Source: Lewinellaceae bacterium (GTDB taxonomy: Bacteria > Bacteroidota > Bacteroidia > Chitinophagales > Saprospiraceae). From it: a stretch of 64,000 bases of DNA. The position numbers and the translations under genes were made by a program. Under the pieces are notes generated by a model. That model saw only the letters and a program-made list of their open reading frames with translations. It made no database searches and was not told the origin of the DNA. Positions 38,245-46,984 of this stretch are shown here, one piece after another. Position 1 is the stretch's first letter; the number at the start of each line of letters is the position of its first letter. The stretch lies in the NCBI GenBank assembly GCA_016708875.1, contig JADJFA010000002.1, positions 186,001-250,000 on the forward strand, written 5' to 3'.

Positions 38245-38283
38245 GAAAAAAACACGAACTGAACAAATTTTCCCAAAAATAAA

Positions 38284-38311
38284 AAACCCGCCACTTTACA
38301 GCAGCGGGTTT
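38284..38311 (-). terminator. Terminator of the inorganic-carbon cluster
   Basis: Arms 38284-38291 and 38304-38311 (aaacccgc / gcgggttt) enclose a 12-nt loop. On the minus strand they lead into a T-run. It lies 45 bp beyond the carbonic anhydrase stop. Confidence 0.7.
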
Positions 38312-38355
38312 AAATCCATCCTTTATAAAACCTTCTTGCTTCTCAAAAACTGTTG

Positions 38356-38988
38356 CTAAATCAGGTGTGGGTGCTCATAAAAGTCCACTACCCCGGTCTC
38401 AATATCGTACATCCCGCCCACGATTGCGATTTCGTGCGATTCAATCATTTTCCCCAAAATCAGGCTTCGAACGGCAATTTCGTCCATTACGTGGTGCACA
38501 TTGTTGGCCGCCACGGCGTTTGGGAAGGCATATTCGGTACCGTTTATGTAATGGGTACGATCCATAACCGGTCGGATTTTGCTGAGCAAACCGGTAAGGT
38601 GACCCATTTCGACATGATCGCATGCTCCCTTAATCGCGCCACATTTGGTATGGCCGAGCACTACGATGATTTTTGCCCCTGCAACCTTGCATGCAAATTC
38701 CATCGAGCCAAGGATGTGCTCGTTGAGGATGTTTCCTGCAATTCGGATGCTGAATATATCGCCCAAGCCCTGATCAAAAACCAGTTCGGCGCTTGTGCGT
38801 GAGTCAATACAACTGAGAATGACGGCAAATGGATGCTGCCCTTCTTTAGTATCGTTCACCTGTTGAAGAAGGTTCCTATTTACTTTCAAGTTATTTATAA
38901 AACGCATATTCCCATCTCGCAAAAGTTTAAGCGCGATTTCAGGGGTGATTTCGGATTGCAATATTTTTGTCAGTGTGTGCATACCCAT
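38356..38988 (-). CDS. can: Beta-class carbonic anhydrase
   Basis: Interconverts CO2 and bicarbonate in the cytoplasm. From the ATG at 38988 the protein has 210 residues. Zinc ligands are visible: Cys60 in ILSCIDSRTSAELV, with its partner Asp62 and Arg64, and His113 and Cys116 in VLGHTKCGAIKGAC. This C-x-D-x-R ... H-x-x-C layout is diagnostic. The alternative ATG at 38982 would remove only two residues. It is the last gene of the SulP-DabA-DabB cluster, 51 bp after dabB, and has its own terminator. Confidence 0.95.
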   Translation of the reverse strand: MGMHTLTKILQSEITPEIALKLLRDGNMRFINNLKVNRNLLQQVNDTKEGQHPFAVILSCIDSRTSAELVFDQGLGDIFSIRIAGNILNEHILGSMEFACKVAGAKIIVVLGHTKCGAIKGACDHVEMGHLTGLLSKIRPVMDRTHYINGTEYAFPNAVAANNVHHVMDEIAVRSLILGKMIESHEIAIVGGMYDIETGVVDFYEHPHLI

Positions 38989-39039
38989 GTAGAATTTGTT
39001 AATGTGGTTAATAATGGTTGAAAATTCAGGGACTGTCAA

Positions 39040-40908
39040 TTAAGACGACCTGAACGCTACCTCATGGTAGCCCTTTTCATTCGGCCCTAAGAACAATCGT
39101 GCGTAAATGCGGAATACCACCAAGCCATCAAGAATCAAACTCAAGGCAGTGAAACCCAACAATAGAAACTGATGCTCGTCAATTTTCCCGAGCAATAAAT
39201 CCTCCCCAATAAAAGTGGGCGTAATAGGAAAACCTGACAGGCTCAAAGCCGCCAGCATAAACACAAACGTTAAACGGGGATAGTAAAAAGAATGCCCGTG
39301 GTACCGGTCTAATTTGATGGACTCGCCCTCCTTTACCAAATAACGGAGACACCAAAAGCCAACAATACCCGATACCACTATTCCGCTCAGAAACAGGAGA
39401 ATCTGAACATGCTCAAATTCTTCGTGCAACCCAATGGACAAGGCTGAAAACAATTGATTCATGATTACCAGCGACCAACTCAACTGTGCATTCCCACGCA
39501 TTTTAAATGCCTTCAATGCCAGCATGATCCCAATAACTGCCATAGCAGAGGGAAGGTGTTCCAAGGCGGCTGGAGGTAAAAGCTCCCTATTGTAGACAAA
39601 AAAGAAGCCGACCAGAAACAATGGAACAAACAATAATGTAACCGCACGTACAGGAATGAAATCCAGCAAAGCGCCCAAACGCTTCAAGGGATTCCATAAG
39701 AAGCGGTACATGAAATTGTCCAGATTCCATTCTTTTATGCTCAACATATATACCGTCAAGCGCAATTTGCCCCATAAGGTGTTCTTGATGTTGTGCTGTG
39801 GAGCAATGAAATTGAAAAACTGATCGTGAATCATATAGCTCAGCACCGAGGGCGACACAAGCAATTGATAACTCCGCAAGAAAACATTTCCCGCAAAGTG
39901 AATCAGAGCCAACGTATGCCAGCCTAAAGCAACCTCTATGAACATCAGCCCGATCTGGGCGATAGAAGAATAGGCAATCTGCGTTTTTACGGTGGACTGC
40001 ACACGGGCTGTAGCCGTCGCCATCAGGCTTGTAATCAAGCCAAATGCAATGACTACCGCCCTAAACACCTCACTGCTTTCCCAAATCGGGAAAGTGCGCA
40101 ACAGCAGAAAAACGCCAATGTGTACCGAAAGCGAGCCGTAAAAAATGGCACTCGAAGTGGTCGGGCCTTCCATTGCGCGAGGAAGCCAGGAGGAAAATGG
40201 GAACTGAGCTGATTTGACTAATGCCGCAAGCAAGAAAATGCTTGAAATGAGCAATGGATAAATAGGCTCCTCCATAAAATGTTCCTGGAGCACTGCTGGA
40301 TTCAGCAATTCCGAAAACGTGATATTCTTTTCAAAAGCATGGTGACAAAGCCAGATTCCCAACAACAATGCCGCATCGGCTACCCTGTAAAGCGAAACTA
40401 CTTTTAATGCGTTTTTTACGGGTAGATAGCGGTCGCGATAGAATGCTATCAAGAAAAAGGAAGTTACCCCCAAAATTTCCCAGCCTATAAAAAGTGTCTC
40501 AAAATTGCCCGAAAACAATACGATGCTTAGCCCGAGATAGAAAAACAACACGTTATTGAAGAATCGCTTGAATCCTTTATCCCGGTGCATATAGAATCGG
40601 CTAAAAATCATAACCGAAAACGTCAGCACCGAAGCAACTACTGCATAGACAGAACTAATGCCATCAAAATAAAAATCAATTGAAAAGTCAGAATCATGGG
40701 TTTTGTACAGTGAAACTCCATCGTAAAATACATTAGGCTTGTCTTGGTACAGCCAAAAGAGCGACAAGGCAAAAACACCTATGGAGTGGAGTGCTACCGT
40801 AGCAATTGAAATCCCAAAAATGATCTTCTCGTTCCTGTTCGGGAACAGTGCACTGAGCACCCAACCCGCCAGTGGGAGAAGTATGAAATATGGCAAAAAC
40901 TGGTTCAT
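39040..40908 (-). CDS. dabB: DabB-like proton-conducting subunit of a bicarbonate/CO2 pump
   Basis: 622 residues from ATG 40908 (MNQFLPYFILLPLAGW). It belongs to the NuoL/MrpA antiporter superfamily: FSVMIFSRFYMHRDKGFKRF, FFLIAFYRDRYLPVKNALKV, then the core helices with the conserved lysine in ALVKSAQFPFSSWLPRAMEG. Neighbouring DabA (upstream, 91 bp) identifies it as the membrane half of the DAC complex rather than a respiratory complex I subunit; no other complex I genes are present. It is thought to couple ion movement to CO2 hydration by DabA. The gap to dabA contains a hairpin. Confidence 0.9.
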   Translation of the reverse strand: MNQFLPYFILLPLAGWVLSALFPNRNEKIIFGISIATVALHSIGVFALSLFWLYQDKPNVFYDGVSLYKTHDSDFSIDFYFDGISSVYAVVASVLTFSVMIFSRFYMHRDKGFKRFFNNVLFFYLGLSIVLFSGNFETLFIGWEILGVTSFFLIAFYRDRYLPVKNALKVVSLYRVADAALLLGIWLCHHAFEKNITFSELLNPAVLQEHFMEEPIYPLLISSIFLLAALVKSAQFPFSSWLPRAMEGPTTSSAIFYGSLSVHIGVFLLLRTFPIWESSEVFRAVVIAFGLITSLMATATARVQSTVKTQIAYSSIAQIGLMFIEVALGWHTLALIHFAGNVFLRSYQLLVSPSVLSYMIHDQFFNFIAPQHNIKNTLWGKLRLTVYMLSIKEWNLDNFMYRFLWNPLKRLGALLDFIPVRAVTLLFVPLFLVGFFFVYNRELLPPAALEHLPSAMAVIGIMLALKAFKMRGNAQLSWSLVIMNQLFSALSIGLHEEFEHVQILLFLSGIVVSGIVGFWCLRYLVKEGESIKLDRYHGHSFYYPRLTFVFMLAALSLSGFPITPTFIGEDLLLGKIDEHQFLLLGFTALSLILDGLVVFRIYARLFLGPNEKGYHEVAFRSS

Positions 40909-40923
40909 TGTATATTTTTTACA

Positions 40924-40991
40924 GCCACTAATCGCACGAATTAGCACAAAAATCGTGGTGCGAATTCGTGATAATTCGTGCAATTAGTGGC
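40924..40991. repeat. Word-repeat hairpin between dabA and dabB
   Basis: Left arm 40924-40947 (24 nt) pairs with the right arm 40958-40991 (34 nt), which holds one extra 10-nt word related to gcacgaatta. It lies inside the carbon cluster, so it may attenuate or process the transcript between the two subunits. Confidence 0.65.
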
Positions 40992-40999
40992 CAATTCCC

Positions 41000-43579
41000 T
41001 CAATCATTAATCACGTGCACTGGCAGATGCTCCTGTGTCGCATCAACGATGAAATTGGTTTTCATCTCCTTCGCGTTTCGAATCAAATACTGCATATCCT
41101 CAGCAGATTTGACCTCTTTGGCCAAAGGCTCATACAGCACAAATGCCCCATTCCTGAAATAGTAAAATTGATTAGTTTCAGGATGAATAGCAACCAAATG
41201 CACCCAATTATTGATAAACCATTCGTAGACTTCTGGCTGCGCCTGTACAGTTTTCAGCACCACTTCCGGAAAGTGCTCCACTAAAATAACCAGCCGTACC
41301 GGGTCGTGTACTTCGATCATTTGTAAAGGAAGCCCGGGGCGTAAATCGCCGTCGCTGCTATTGGTCACGCCTATTAATCCCGTCACATTGTGTGGGAGTT
41401 TGGTGCCTGCCCCAAGTTTGTAATTGTCCAGTCGAGAGAAATAATACTCCAGATTGATACCGCCACATACAATGGGCAACGGCCTGATCACCCCCAACAA
41501 AAGTTTCCCTTCCGGGTCGGTGCGGTAATCGTACGAATTCATGAATGCCCGGCGATCAAAAAACAACCCTTTGGTTCTGCTCCGGTGACCCACAAAACAC
41601 AGCGCATTGGTGCCATGCCCAAGTTCCGGGCGCGGTTCGAACAGCGATACCGAACGCAGGCGAATGGCTTCACGCACATGCTTCAGCTCAGCATGCGTAT
41701 TGATAGATGCAAAGCGACGAGAGCGTTCCTGCGCGTTCAAATCCAATGCGCGTTCGAAAGTGGCTACATTTTTTTTGTGCGCAGTTGCATTTTTTTGAGA
41801 GATAATATGCTCGTCGAAGAAGGCAATTTCATCGGCAGCAGTATCGTGCAAGGCGCCCAGGAATTGAGTTTCATCTGGTATAACCAGGCCCCTTAATGCC
41901 AGCAATCTTCTAACTTTTTGGTGGTTGGCCATTATTGCAAAAACACGGGAATTCACTGAACCCGGGCGGCCACTGCATGCGCCACAATCGTGCGCTCCAT
42001 GGTGCGGATTGTTGGCACTACTCGAACCGTGCGCCATTACGTATACCAAGGGCGCGAAATCTTCTACCATACCAATGCCGCGCAGAAGTCCTTCTACCCT
42101 TGCTGCCATTTCTTCTACGGTAAACCCTATTTGCAGATCATTTTCCCTGTCTTCCAGGCTTTTATTCTCAACGGTCAATTGCCCGCCCACATTCATGTGC
42201 GCGAAGGCATTGGAAATAGCCGGGCTCATCTTCGGGCGGAAAATGGTCAGGAACAATTTTGCAGCAGCCAAAACGCCCAGAGACAGTGTGCTTAAAAAAC
42301 CCCGGAGCAGGGTGTGCGTTTTTTTGGTGTAAAGCAGTTCGTGCTCCCGGTGACTATTGGCCCCAAATTCTTTGATTAGGTACTTTGGAGTCACTGGAGC
42401 TGGGCAAAGTTTTTCGTAGAACTTGCCGTTTTCAGGCTGAAAATAGAATTCTACTCCAAAAAAGCCTGGACTTCCCAGCGTTTCACAATCCTTGTCCATT
42501 GCCTCCAGGTGGCGACGTATCGAATCCTCCCGCTCGTCAATGCAAAAGATGGCCTGAAAGTGCTTGTGCGATCTTTTGCTTTCCGGGCGCTTGAGTTTTA
42601 GCTGTTGCAGACCCGCCAACACTTCATCGTAATAGCTCCACTCGAATGCATCTTGCCAAATACGGTACACTTCGTGCAATTCCGAAGTCTCGAAATCAGC
42701 AAACAAGTCAACGGGTTTGACTTTCACTTTTTCACTTAGGGGTATCCATGCTCCAGCTAATTGTGCCTCCAAAGCGTCCATTTCCAGCAACAATTCCAAC
42801 ACGATCAGGTCTCGCAATTCAATCTTTTTCGGATAAAGTATGGCTTCAGGATGCGCCTCAAGTGCAGCTGACATTCCGGACCATCCGCGGTGACTGAATT
42901 GTTGGTCGAACAGATATTGTTCAAAATATGCTTCGTCGCCTACCAGCAAGCTTAAAAGATTGGAAATAGTGCAGTTCTTTTCATCCAAAAGCAGTTTTTT
43001 AACTCGATTGGTTTTGAAAAAACTGCTAAAACTGTTGCGCTCCAATTCGCGTACTGCATTGAGCAAACCTTGATCTTCAAAAGGGAAATGCCAAAGCGCA
43101 ATGCCTTGATCCAGATAACTACCCAAAATTCGGAACAGGAGTGGCTGTACCAGATTATTTAAATCTATCCGATACGCAGTTTTCCAAGCTGATCGAAGCC
43201 GACCAATGCGTGGGTGGACGGTTTCGTCGTACGATTGGAGCAACACCAATTGTTTCCAAGCAGAAAGTGCCGCAGGACCTTTTCTCTCGGAAATCACCTT
43301 GTCTAATATGTCCATCCGGATGCGCCCAATTTGGTACAAGCCCCTGTATTCATCCAAGTTGAATGTGACCTTATACCCAAATATTTTAGATGCCTTAAAT
43401 ATGGCATCATAGAATTCCATTTGCTGAAAAGCGTGAAGGGAATTGTGGTGTATAAAGTCTTTGAGCGGTGTTTGAGTAGGCAAAAAATGCTTCAGTGCCT
43501 CTAAGATATGCTCTTCATCAAACCCAACGCTCTCTTGTTGGGTATCTACCACCAACTCAGTTAATTTATGGTTCATCAT
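41000..43579 (-). CDS. dabA: DabA-type zinc-dependent inorganic-carbon pump subunit (DUF2309)
   Basis: 859 residues. This is the cytoplasmic partner of DabB and carries a carbonic-anhydrase-like zinc site. The four expected residues are visible: Cys346 and Asp348 in FQAIFCIDERED, His517 in YVMAHGSSSANNP, and Cys532 in HDCGACSGRPGS. They keep the family spacing (15 residues between His and Cys). The N-terminal HFLPTQTPLKDFIHHNSLHAFQ is typical of the family. The complex is thought to hydrate CO2 one-way, driven by an ion gradient, supplying bicarbonate. Downstream of the SulP gene by 69 bp, upstream of dabB by 91 bp. Start ATG 43579 or 43576. Confidence 0.94.
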   Translation of the reverse strand: MMNHKLTELVVDTQQESVGFDEEHILEALKHFLPTQTPLKDFIHHNSLHAFQQMEFYDAIFKASKIFGYKVTFNLDEYRGLYQIGRIRMDILDKVISERKGPAALSAWKQLVLLQSYDETVHPRIGRLRSAWKTAYRIDLNNLVQPLLFRILGSYLDQGIALWHFPFEDQGLLNAVRELERNSFSSFFKTNRVKKLLLDEKNCTISNLLSLLVGDEAYFEQYLFDQQFSHRGWSGMSAALEAHPEAILYPKKIELRDLIVLELLLEMDALEAQLAGAWIPLSEKVKVKPVDLFADFETSELHEVYRIWQDAFEWSYYDEVLAGLQQLKLKRPESKRSHKHFQAIFCIDEREDSIRRHLEAMDKDCETLGSPGFFGVEFYFQPENGKFYEKLCPAPVTPKYLIKEFGANSHREHELLYTKKTHTLLRGFLSTLSLGVLAAAKLFLTIFRPKMSPAISNAFAHMNVGGQLTVENKSLEDRENDLQIGFTVEEMAARVEGLLRGIGMVEDFAPLVYVMAHGSSSANNPHHGAHDCGACSGRPGSVNSRVFAIMANHQKVRRLLALRGLVIPDETQFLGALHDTAADEIAFFDEHIISQKNATAHKKNVATFERALDLNAQERSRRFASINTHAELKHVREAIRLRSVSLFEPRPELGHGTNALCFVGHRSRTKGLFFDRRAFMNSYDYRTDPEGKLLLGVIRPLPIVCGGINLEYYFSRLDNYKLGAGTKLPHNVTGLIGVTNSSDGDLRPGLPLQMIEVHDPVRLVILVEHFPEVVLKTVQAQPEVYEWFINNWVHLVAIHPETNQFYYFRNGAFVLYEPLAKEVKSAEDMQYLIRNAKEMKTNFIVDATQEHLPVHVIND

Positions 43580-43648
43580 CGTGTTAAACGTTTAAGGTGA
43601 TTGTGCAATAGCCTTCTCATTACTGATCGTATGACCCATCTAAATGAA

Positions 43649-45274
43649 TCAATTCCCAATTTTTTCTTGCACAGGCTTTTGCTGGGGCCTATTTTCCGGG
43701 TCAGAATGCACGAAGTCGGCCTCCCAGAAATTGTAGCGTTCGTGAAATCCTTTGAGCATCACCTCTATGCCCTTATTTTTTGCCTTTTCTGAGGCAAATT
43801 CACGGATGCTTTCCAGGACATCAAAATCAATATAGGCGGTATCAGAAGCATCAATCAAGACCTTGGAGTTTTCAGGCAAATGTTCCAGCGTCAATTTGAT
43901 TGAAGCTTTGTTGAGGAAAGAAACTTCTTGAGACAATTTGATGGTAAGCAGGTCGCCTTCCTGGTATTCGTCTTTATGGAAATAGTAGGCGTTTTTTAAC
44001 TTTCCACGCAGAATAGCAAATGCGCTCGCTGCCAAACCAATACCCACACCTGTCAGCAGATCTGTCAATACCACAGCCACTACTGTTATAATGAACGGCC
44101 ACCACTGGTATTCGCCGTTGCTCCACATTGTTTTGAACATTGAAATTTTGGCCAGTTTGTACCCAGTTAAGATCAGAACTGCCGCCAATGCAGCCAATGG
44201 GATCATATTCAAAATGGCCGGAATCAGCGCTGCACAAACCAACAGGAAGAAACCGTGAATAATGGTCGAGGCTTTTGTGCGCGCATTGGCATTGACATTG
44301 GCTGAGCTGCGTACAATTACGGATGTAAGCGGTAAGCCACCTAACAACCCGGAAATCATATTGCCCACCCCCTGCGCCCTCAACTCACGGTTGGGATCGC
44401 TTGTACGCAGATACGGATCAATCTTATCCACCGCTTCCAGGCAAAGCAGTGTTTCAATCGAGGCTACTATACAGATTGTAAATGCGACAGAAAGTACTTT
44501 TGGGTTCGCCCATTGCGAAAAATCAGGCAGGGTGAACTGGGCAAGAAATGCCGAGGCGTCACTGGCCACCGGGATACTTACCAAGTGTTCCGGCATTATG
44601 CCCCAAGGGTCGCCAAGCGTCAATAAAAATTGGTTCACCAGCACCGAAACCACGACTGCAACCAAGGCCCCTGGTATAACCCCCAGCCTGCTTTTTAGGG
44701 CGGGTTTTTCCCATAATAACATGATTCCAATAGAAATCAAAGCCACGACTGTCGCGCCTGGGTGTATATATTGCGTAATAGATTCCCAAATAGTCAGAAA
44801 AGTGTTGCTGCCACTTTGCTCAAAAAAAGCAAAATCTCCCTCTGCGTCCTTATCGTATCCCAGTGCGTGAGGTATTTGTTTCAAGATGATGATGACGCCA
44901 ATACCTGTCAGCATCCCTTTGATGACGTTGGATGGGAAATAATTGGCGATCATACCAGCTCGGGCAAAGCCCAAGGCTAATTGAAACACGCCAGCCAATA
45001 CTACCGCCAAAAGGAAAATTTCAAAGCTTCCCAATTGCTGTATAGCTACCAACACTACTGCTGTGAGGCCCGCCGCCGGACCACTCACACTTGTATGAGA
45101 GCCGCTCAAAAAACCGATGACCAGACCGCCGACAATACCAGCGATCATACCCGCAAAAAGGGGTGCACCTGAAGCAAGGGCGATGCCCAGACAGAGTGGA
45201 AGGGCGATTAGAAATACCACCAATCCTGCGGGCAAATCATATTTTAGATTTGCCCAAAAGTTGTTCTTTTGCAT
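43649..45274 (-). CDS. SulP-family anion transporter with STAS domain
   Basis: 541 residues from ATG 45274. It starts LKYDLPAGLVVFLIALPLCLGIALASGAP and has about 12-14 membrane spans, with the SulP signature SGPAAGLTAVV. The last 120 residues form a STAS domain (KLSQEVSFLNKASI, KVLIDASDTAYIDFDVLESIREF). Family members carry sulfate, bicarbonate or other anions. Position directly upstream of dabA, dabB and carbonic anhydrase suggests bicarbonate, as in BicA, though no residue by itself proves it. Confidence 0.9.
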   Translation of the reverse strand: MQKNNFWANLKYDLPAGLVVFLIALPLCLGIALASGAPLFAGMIAGIVGGLVIGFLSGSHTSVSGPAAGLTAVVLVAIQQLGSFEIFLLAVVLAGVFQLALGFARAGMIANYFPSNVIKGMLTGIGVIIILKQIPHALGYDKDAEGDFAFFEQSGSNTFLTIWESITQYIHPGATVVALISIGIMLLWEKPALKSRLGVIPGALVAVVVSVLVNQFLLTLGDPWGIMPEHLVSIPVASDASAFLAQFTLPDFSQWANPKVLSVAFTICIVASIETLLCLEAVDKIDPYLRTSDPNRELRAQGVGNMISGLLGGLPLTSVIVRSSANVNANARTKASTIIHGFFLLVCAALIPAILNMIPLAALAAVLILTGYKLAKISMFKTMWSNGEYQWWPFIITVVAVVLTDLLTGVGIGLAASAFAILRGKLKNAYYFHKDEYQEGDLLTIKLSQEVSFLNKASIKLTLEHLPENSKVLIDASDTAYIDFDVLESIREFASEKAKNKGIEVMLKGFHERYNFWEADFVHSDPENRPQQKPVQEKIGN

Positions 45275-45365
45275 GAAATACGAAGTTCTGAATACATGAA
45301 TTAACACGTCGGGACGTGACAAAGCAAGCCCGAGGATACAGGGCTAACAAAAACATCAAGTACAA

Positions 45366-45671
45366 TCAGACCTCGTTGGGAGGGGGAGAAAAAATGGGGC
45401 GGTGAGCGCTGTCAGGGATTTCTTCAGAATCAGCAATAAGGCTGCCTGCAGGAGTTAGAAGATCGGTACTCAGTATATCGAGTAAATGAGCACCGTCATT
45501 GAATCCCAAGTTGTCATCACTGTTTACCTTAGCGTCTTTACTATCATTTTCGCCTTTAGATTGACACAACTCTATGATCTGCGTTTGTATCATAAAAAAA
45601 GGCACTGCATGCTCGAAGAGCAGACAGGACAAAAGAAGATACACAGCGATATTTAGGACTCTGGCGCGCAT
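45366..45671 (-). CDS. Small secreted protein beside the carbon cluster, unknown function
   Basis: 101 residues. The N-terminal hydrophobic segment (VLNIAVYLLLSCLLFEHAVPFF) could be a signal peptide or anchor. The remainder is acidic and Ser/Asp-rich (KGENDSKDAKVNSDDNLGF) and ends in a Pro-rich tail. No family recognised. It precedes the SulP gene on the same strand by 91 bp. Coding status is less certain than for its neighbours. Confidence 0.45.
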   Translation of the reverse strand: MRARVLNIAVYLLLSCLLFEHAVPFFMIQTQIIELCQSKGENDSKDAKVNSDDNLGFNDGAHLLDILSTDLLTPAGSLIADSEEIPDSAHRPIFSPPPNEV

Positions 45672-45798
45672 AGATTGGAAAGTGCAAAGTAAACACCATC
45701 CTCCGAAAAACTGTTTACAATCCGCATTAATTTTTTGAATTTTTGCACCAGCCTAGACATTTCAAGGTGCTCAGCAACACTCATCTACTTATAATATT

Positions 45799-45806
45799 TA
45801 CCTTTG
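45799..45806 (+). promoter_or_regulatory. TACCTTTG box overlapping a TTG start
   Basis: An exact TAnnTTTG match whose last three bases are the first TTG codon of the dehydrogenase-like frame. If this box is the -7 element, that codon cannot be in the mRNA. It may be coincidence, or the true start lies a few codons downstream. Confidence 0.35.
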
Positions 45807-46766
45807 AAAGCACTGATAATCAAACAATTAAACTCCCTGCTCGAATTTTCCGAGGCAGCTGATCCGACTGCAGGAAAAAATGAGGCCATCGTTAGCCTAC
45901 GGGCTGCAGCACTCAACCACCGTGACTTGTTTATTACACAAGGGTTGTATGCTGGCATCAAAACACCGTGTGCGCTTGGCTCCGATGGCGCCGGGGAATG
46001 GCGCGGAAATCGTGTGTTGCTCTACCCTGCCCTTGAATGGGGCAATAACCCGAATTTTCAAGGTAAAAACTTTCGAGTGCTGGGTATGCCTGAAAATGGC
46101 TGTTTCGCTGAACAAATCTGCATTCCGCGCAAGAACATTTTTCCTGTGCCCGATCATCTTGACTGGGAGCAAGCCGCTGCACTACCACTTGCTGGTTTAA
46201 CCGCTTGGCGCACACTATTCAGCCGTTGTAAATTGAAGAAAGGCGAAAAGGTGCTCATAACGGGCATTGGGGGAGGAGTAGCGCTCACGGCTTTACAATT
46301 CGCGGTAGCCACAGGTGCGGATGTTTTTGTATCTTCTGGTGATGCAGGAAAGATCGAACGTGCTACCGTTATGGGCGCCAAAGGCGGCGCGAACTATCGT
46401 GAGGAAGGCTGGGAGAAGCGCCTCAAGCAAGAAACAGGTGGTTTCGATGTTATTATTGATTCGGCGGGAGGCGATGGATTCGCATTGTTCCCGGCCTTAT
46501 GCAACCCAGGGGCACGGGTGGGTTTTTATGGCGGCAGCCTGGGAAAGGTAAATGGATTAAGCCTGCAGCCGCTTTTTTGGAAACAAATCAGTCTACATGG
46601 CAGCACAATGGGAAGCCCGCGCGAGTTTCGAGCCATGCTTGCCTTTGTGCAGAAACACGAGATCGTGCCAGTGGTGGATTCGGTATTCCCGCTTTCAGAA
46701 GGCGCCAAGGCTTTTAAAAAAATGGAGCAGGGCAAGCAGTTTGGGAAAATAGTGCTGAGTATGTAG
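45804..46766 (+). CDS. Medium-chain (zinc-binding type) alcohol dehydrogenase / quinone oxidoreductase
   Basis: 320 residues. N-terminal GroES-like domain (NHRDLFITQGLYAGIKTPC, LGSDGAGEW) and a Rossmann domain with KVLITGIGGGVALTALQFA and the GGDGFALF segment. It lacks the cluster of structural zinc cysteines, so it belongs to the quinone oxidoreductase-like branch of the MDR superfamily. It would use NAD(P)H on an unknown carbonyl or quinone substrate. The best start is TTG 45804, but it overlaps a promoter-like box and no nearby ATG is in frame. Confidence 0.85.
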   Translation: MKALIIKQLNSLLEFSEAADPTAGKNEAIVSLRAAALNHRDLFITQGLYAGIKTPCALGSDGAGEWRGNRVLLYPALEWGNNPNFQGKNFRVLGMPENGCFAEQICIPRKNIFPVPDHLDWEQAAALPLAGLTAWRTLFSRCKLKKGEKVLITGIGGGVALTALQFAVATGADVFVSSGDAGKIERATVMGAKGGANYREEGWEKRLKQETGGFDVIIDSAGGDGFALFPALCNPGARVGFYGGSLGKVNGLSLQPLFWKQISLHGSTMGSPREFRAMLAFVQKHEIVPVVDSVFPLSEGAKAFKKMEQGKQFGKIVLSM

Positions 46767-46984
46767 ATTCCACTATTTAAAAAGCAGCGAAAACCCATTT
46801 TCCCGCCTCTTTCCCCGATCATTATCTCTGCCCTTACATTTCCTGCAAAAATTTCCAGGCTTGATTACCTTGCCCAAACTTAAGGAATTCGCTCCCTCCA
46901 AATCATTGTCGGAATCGCCTGCAATGACCTTTGCTTGGAGAAATTATGCATACACAAATCGCTGTATTACAAAATATCCTCCCG

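Noticed and set aside
39040..43579. dabB read as NuoL and the pair read as a partial respiratory complex I.
   Set aside because: No other nuo genes are nearby, and the adjacent DUF2309 protein with a zinc site identifies a DAC pump.
44262..44870. A 202-codon plus-strand frame over the SulP gene.
   Set aside because: Shadow of the transporter; no motif, promoter or plausible protein composition.
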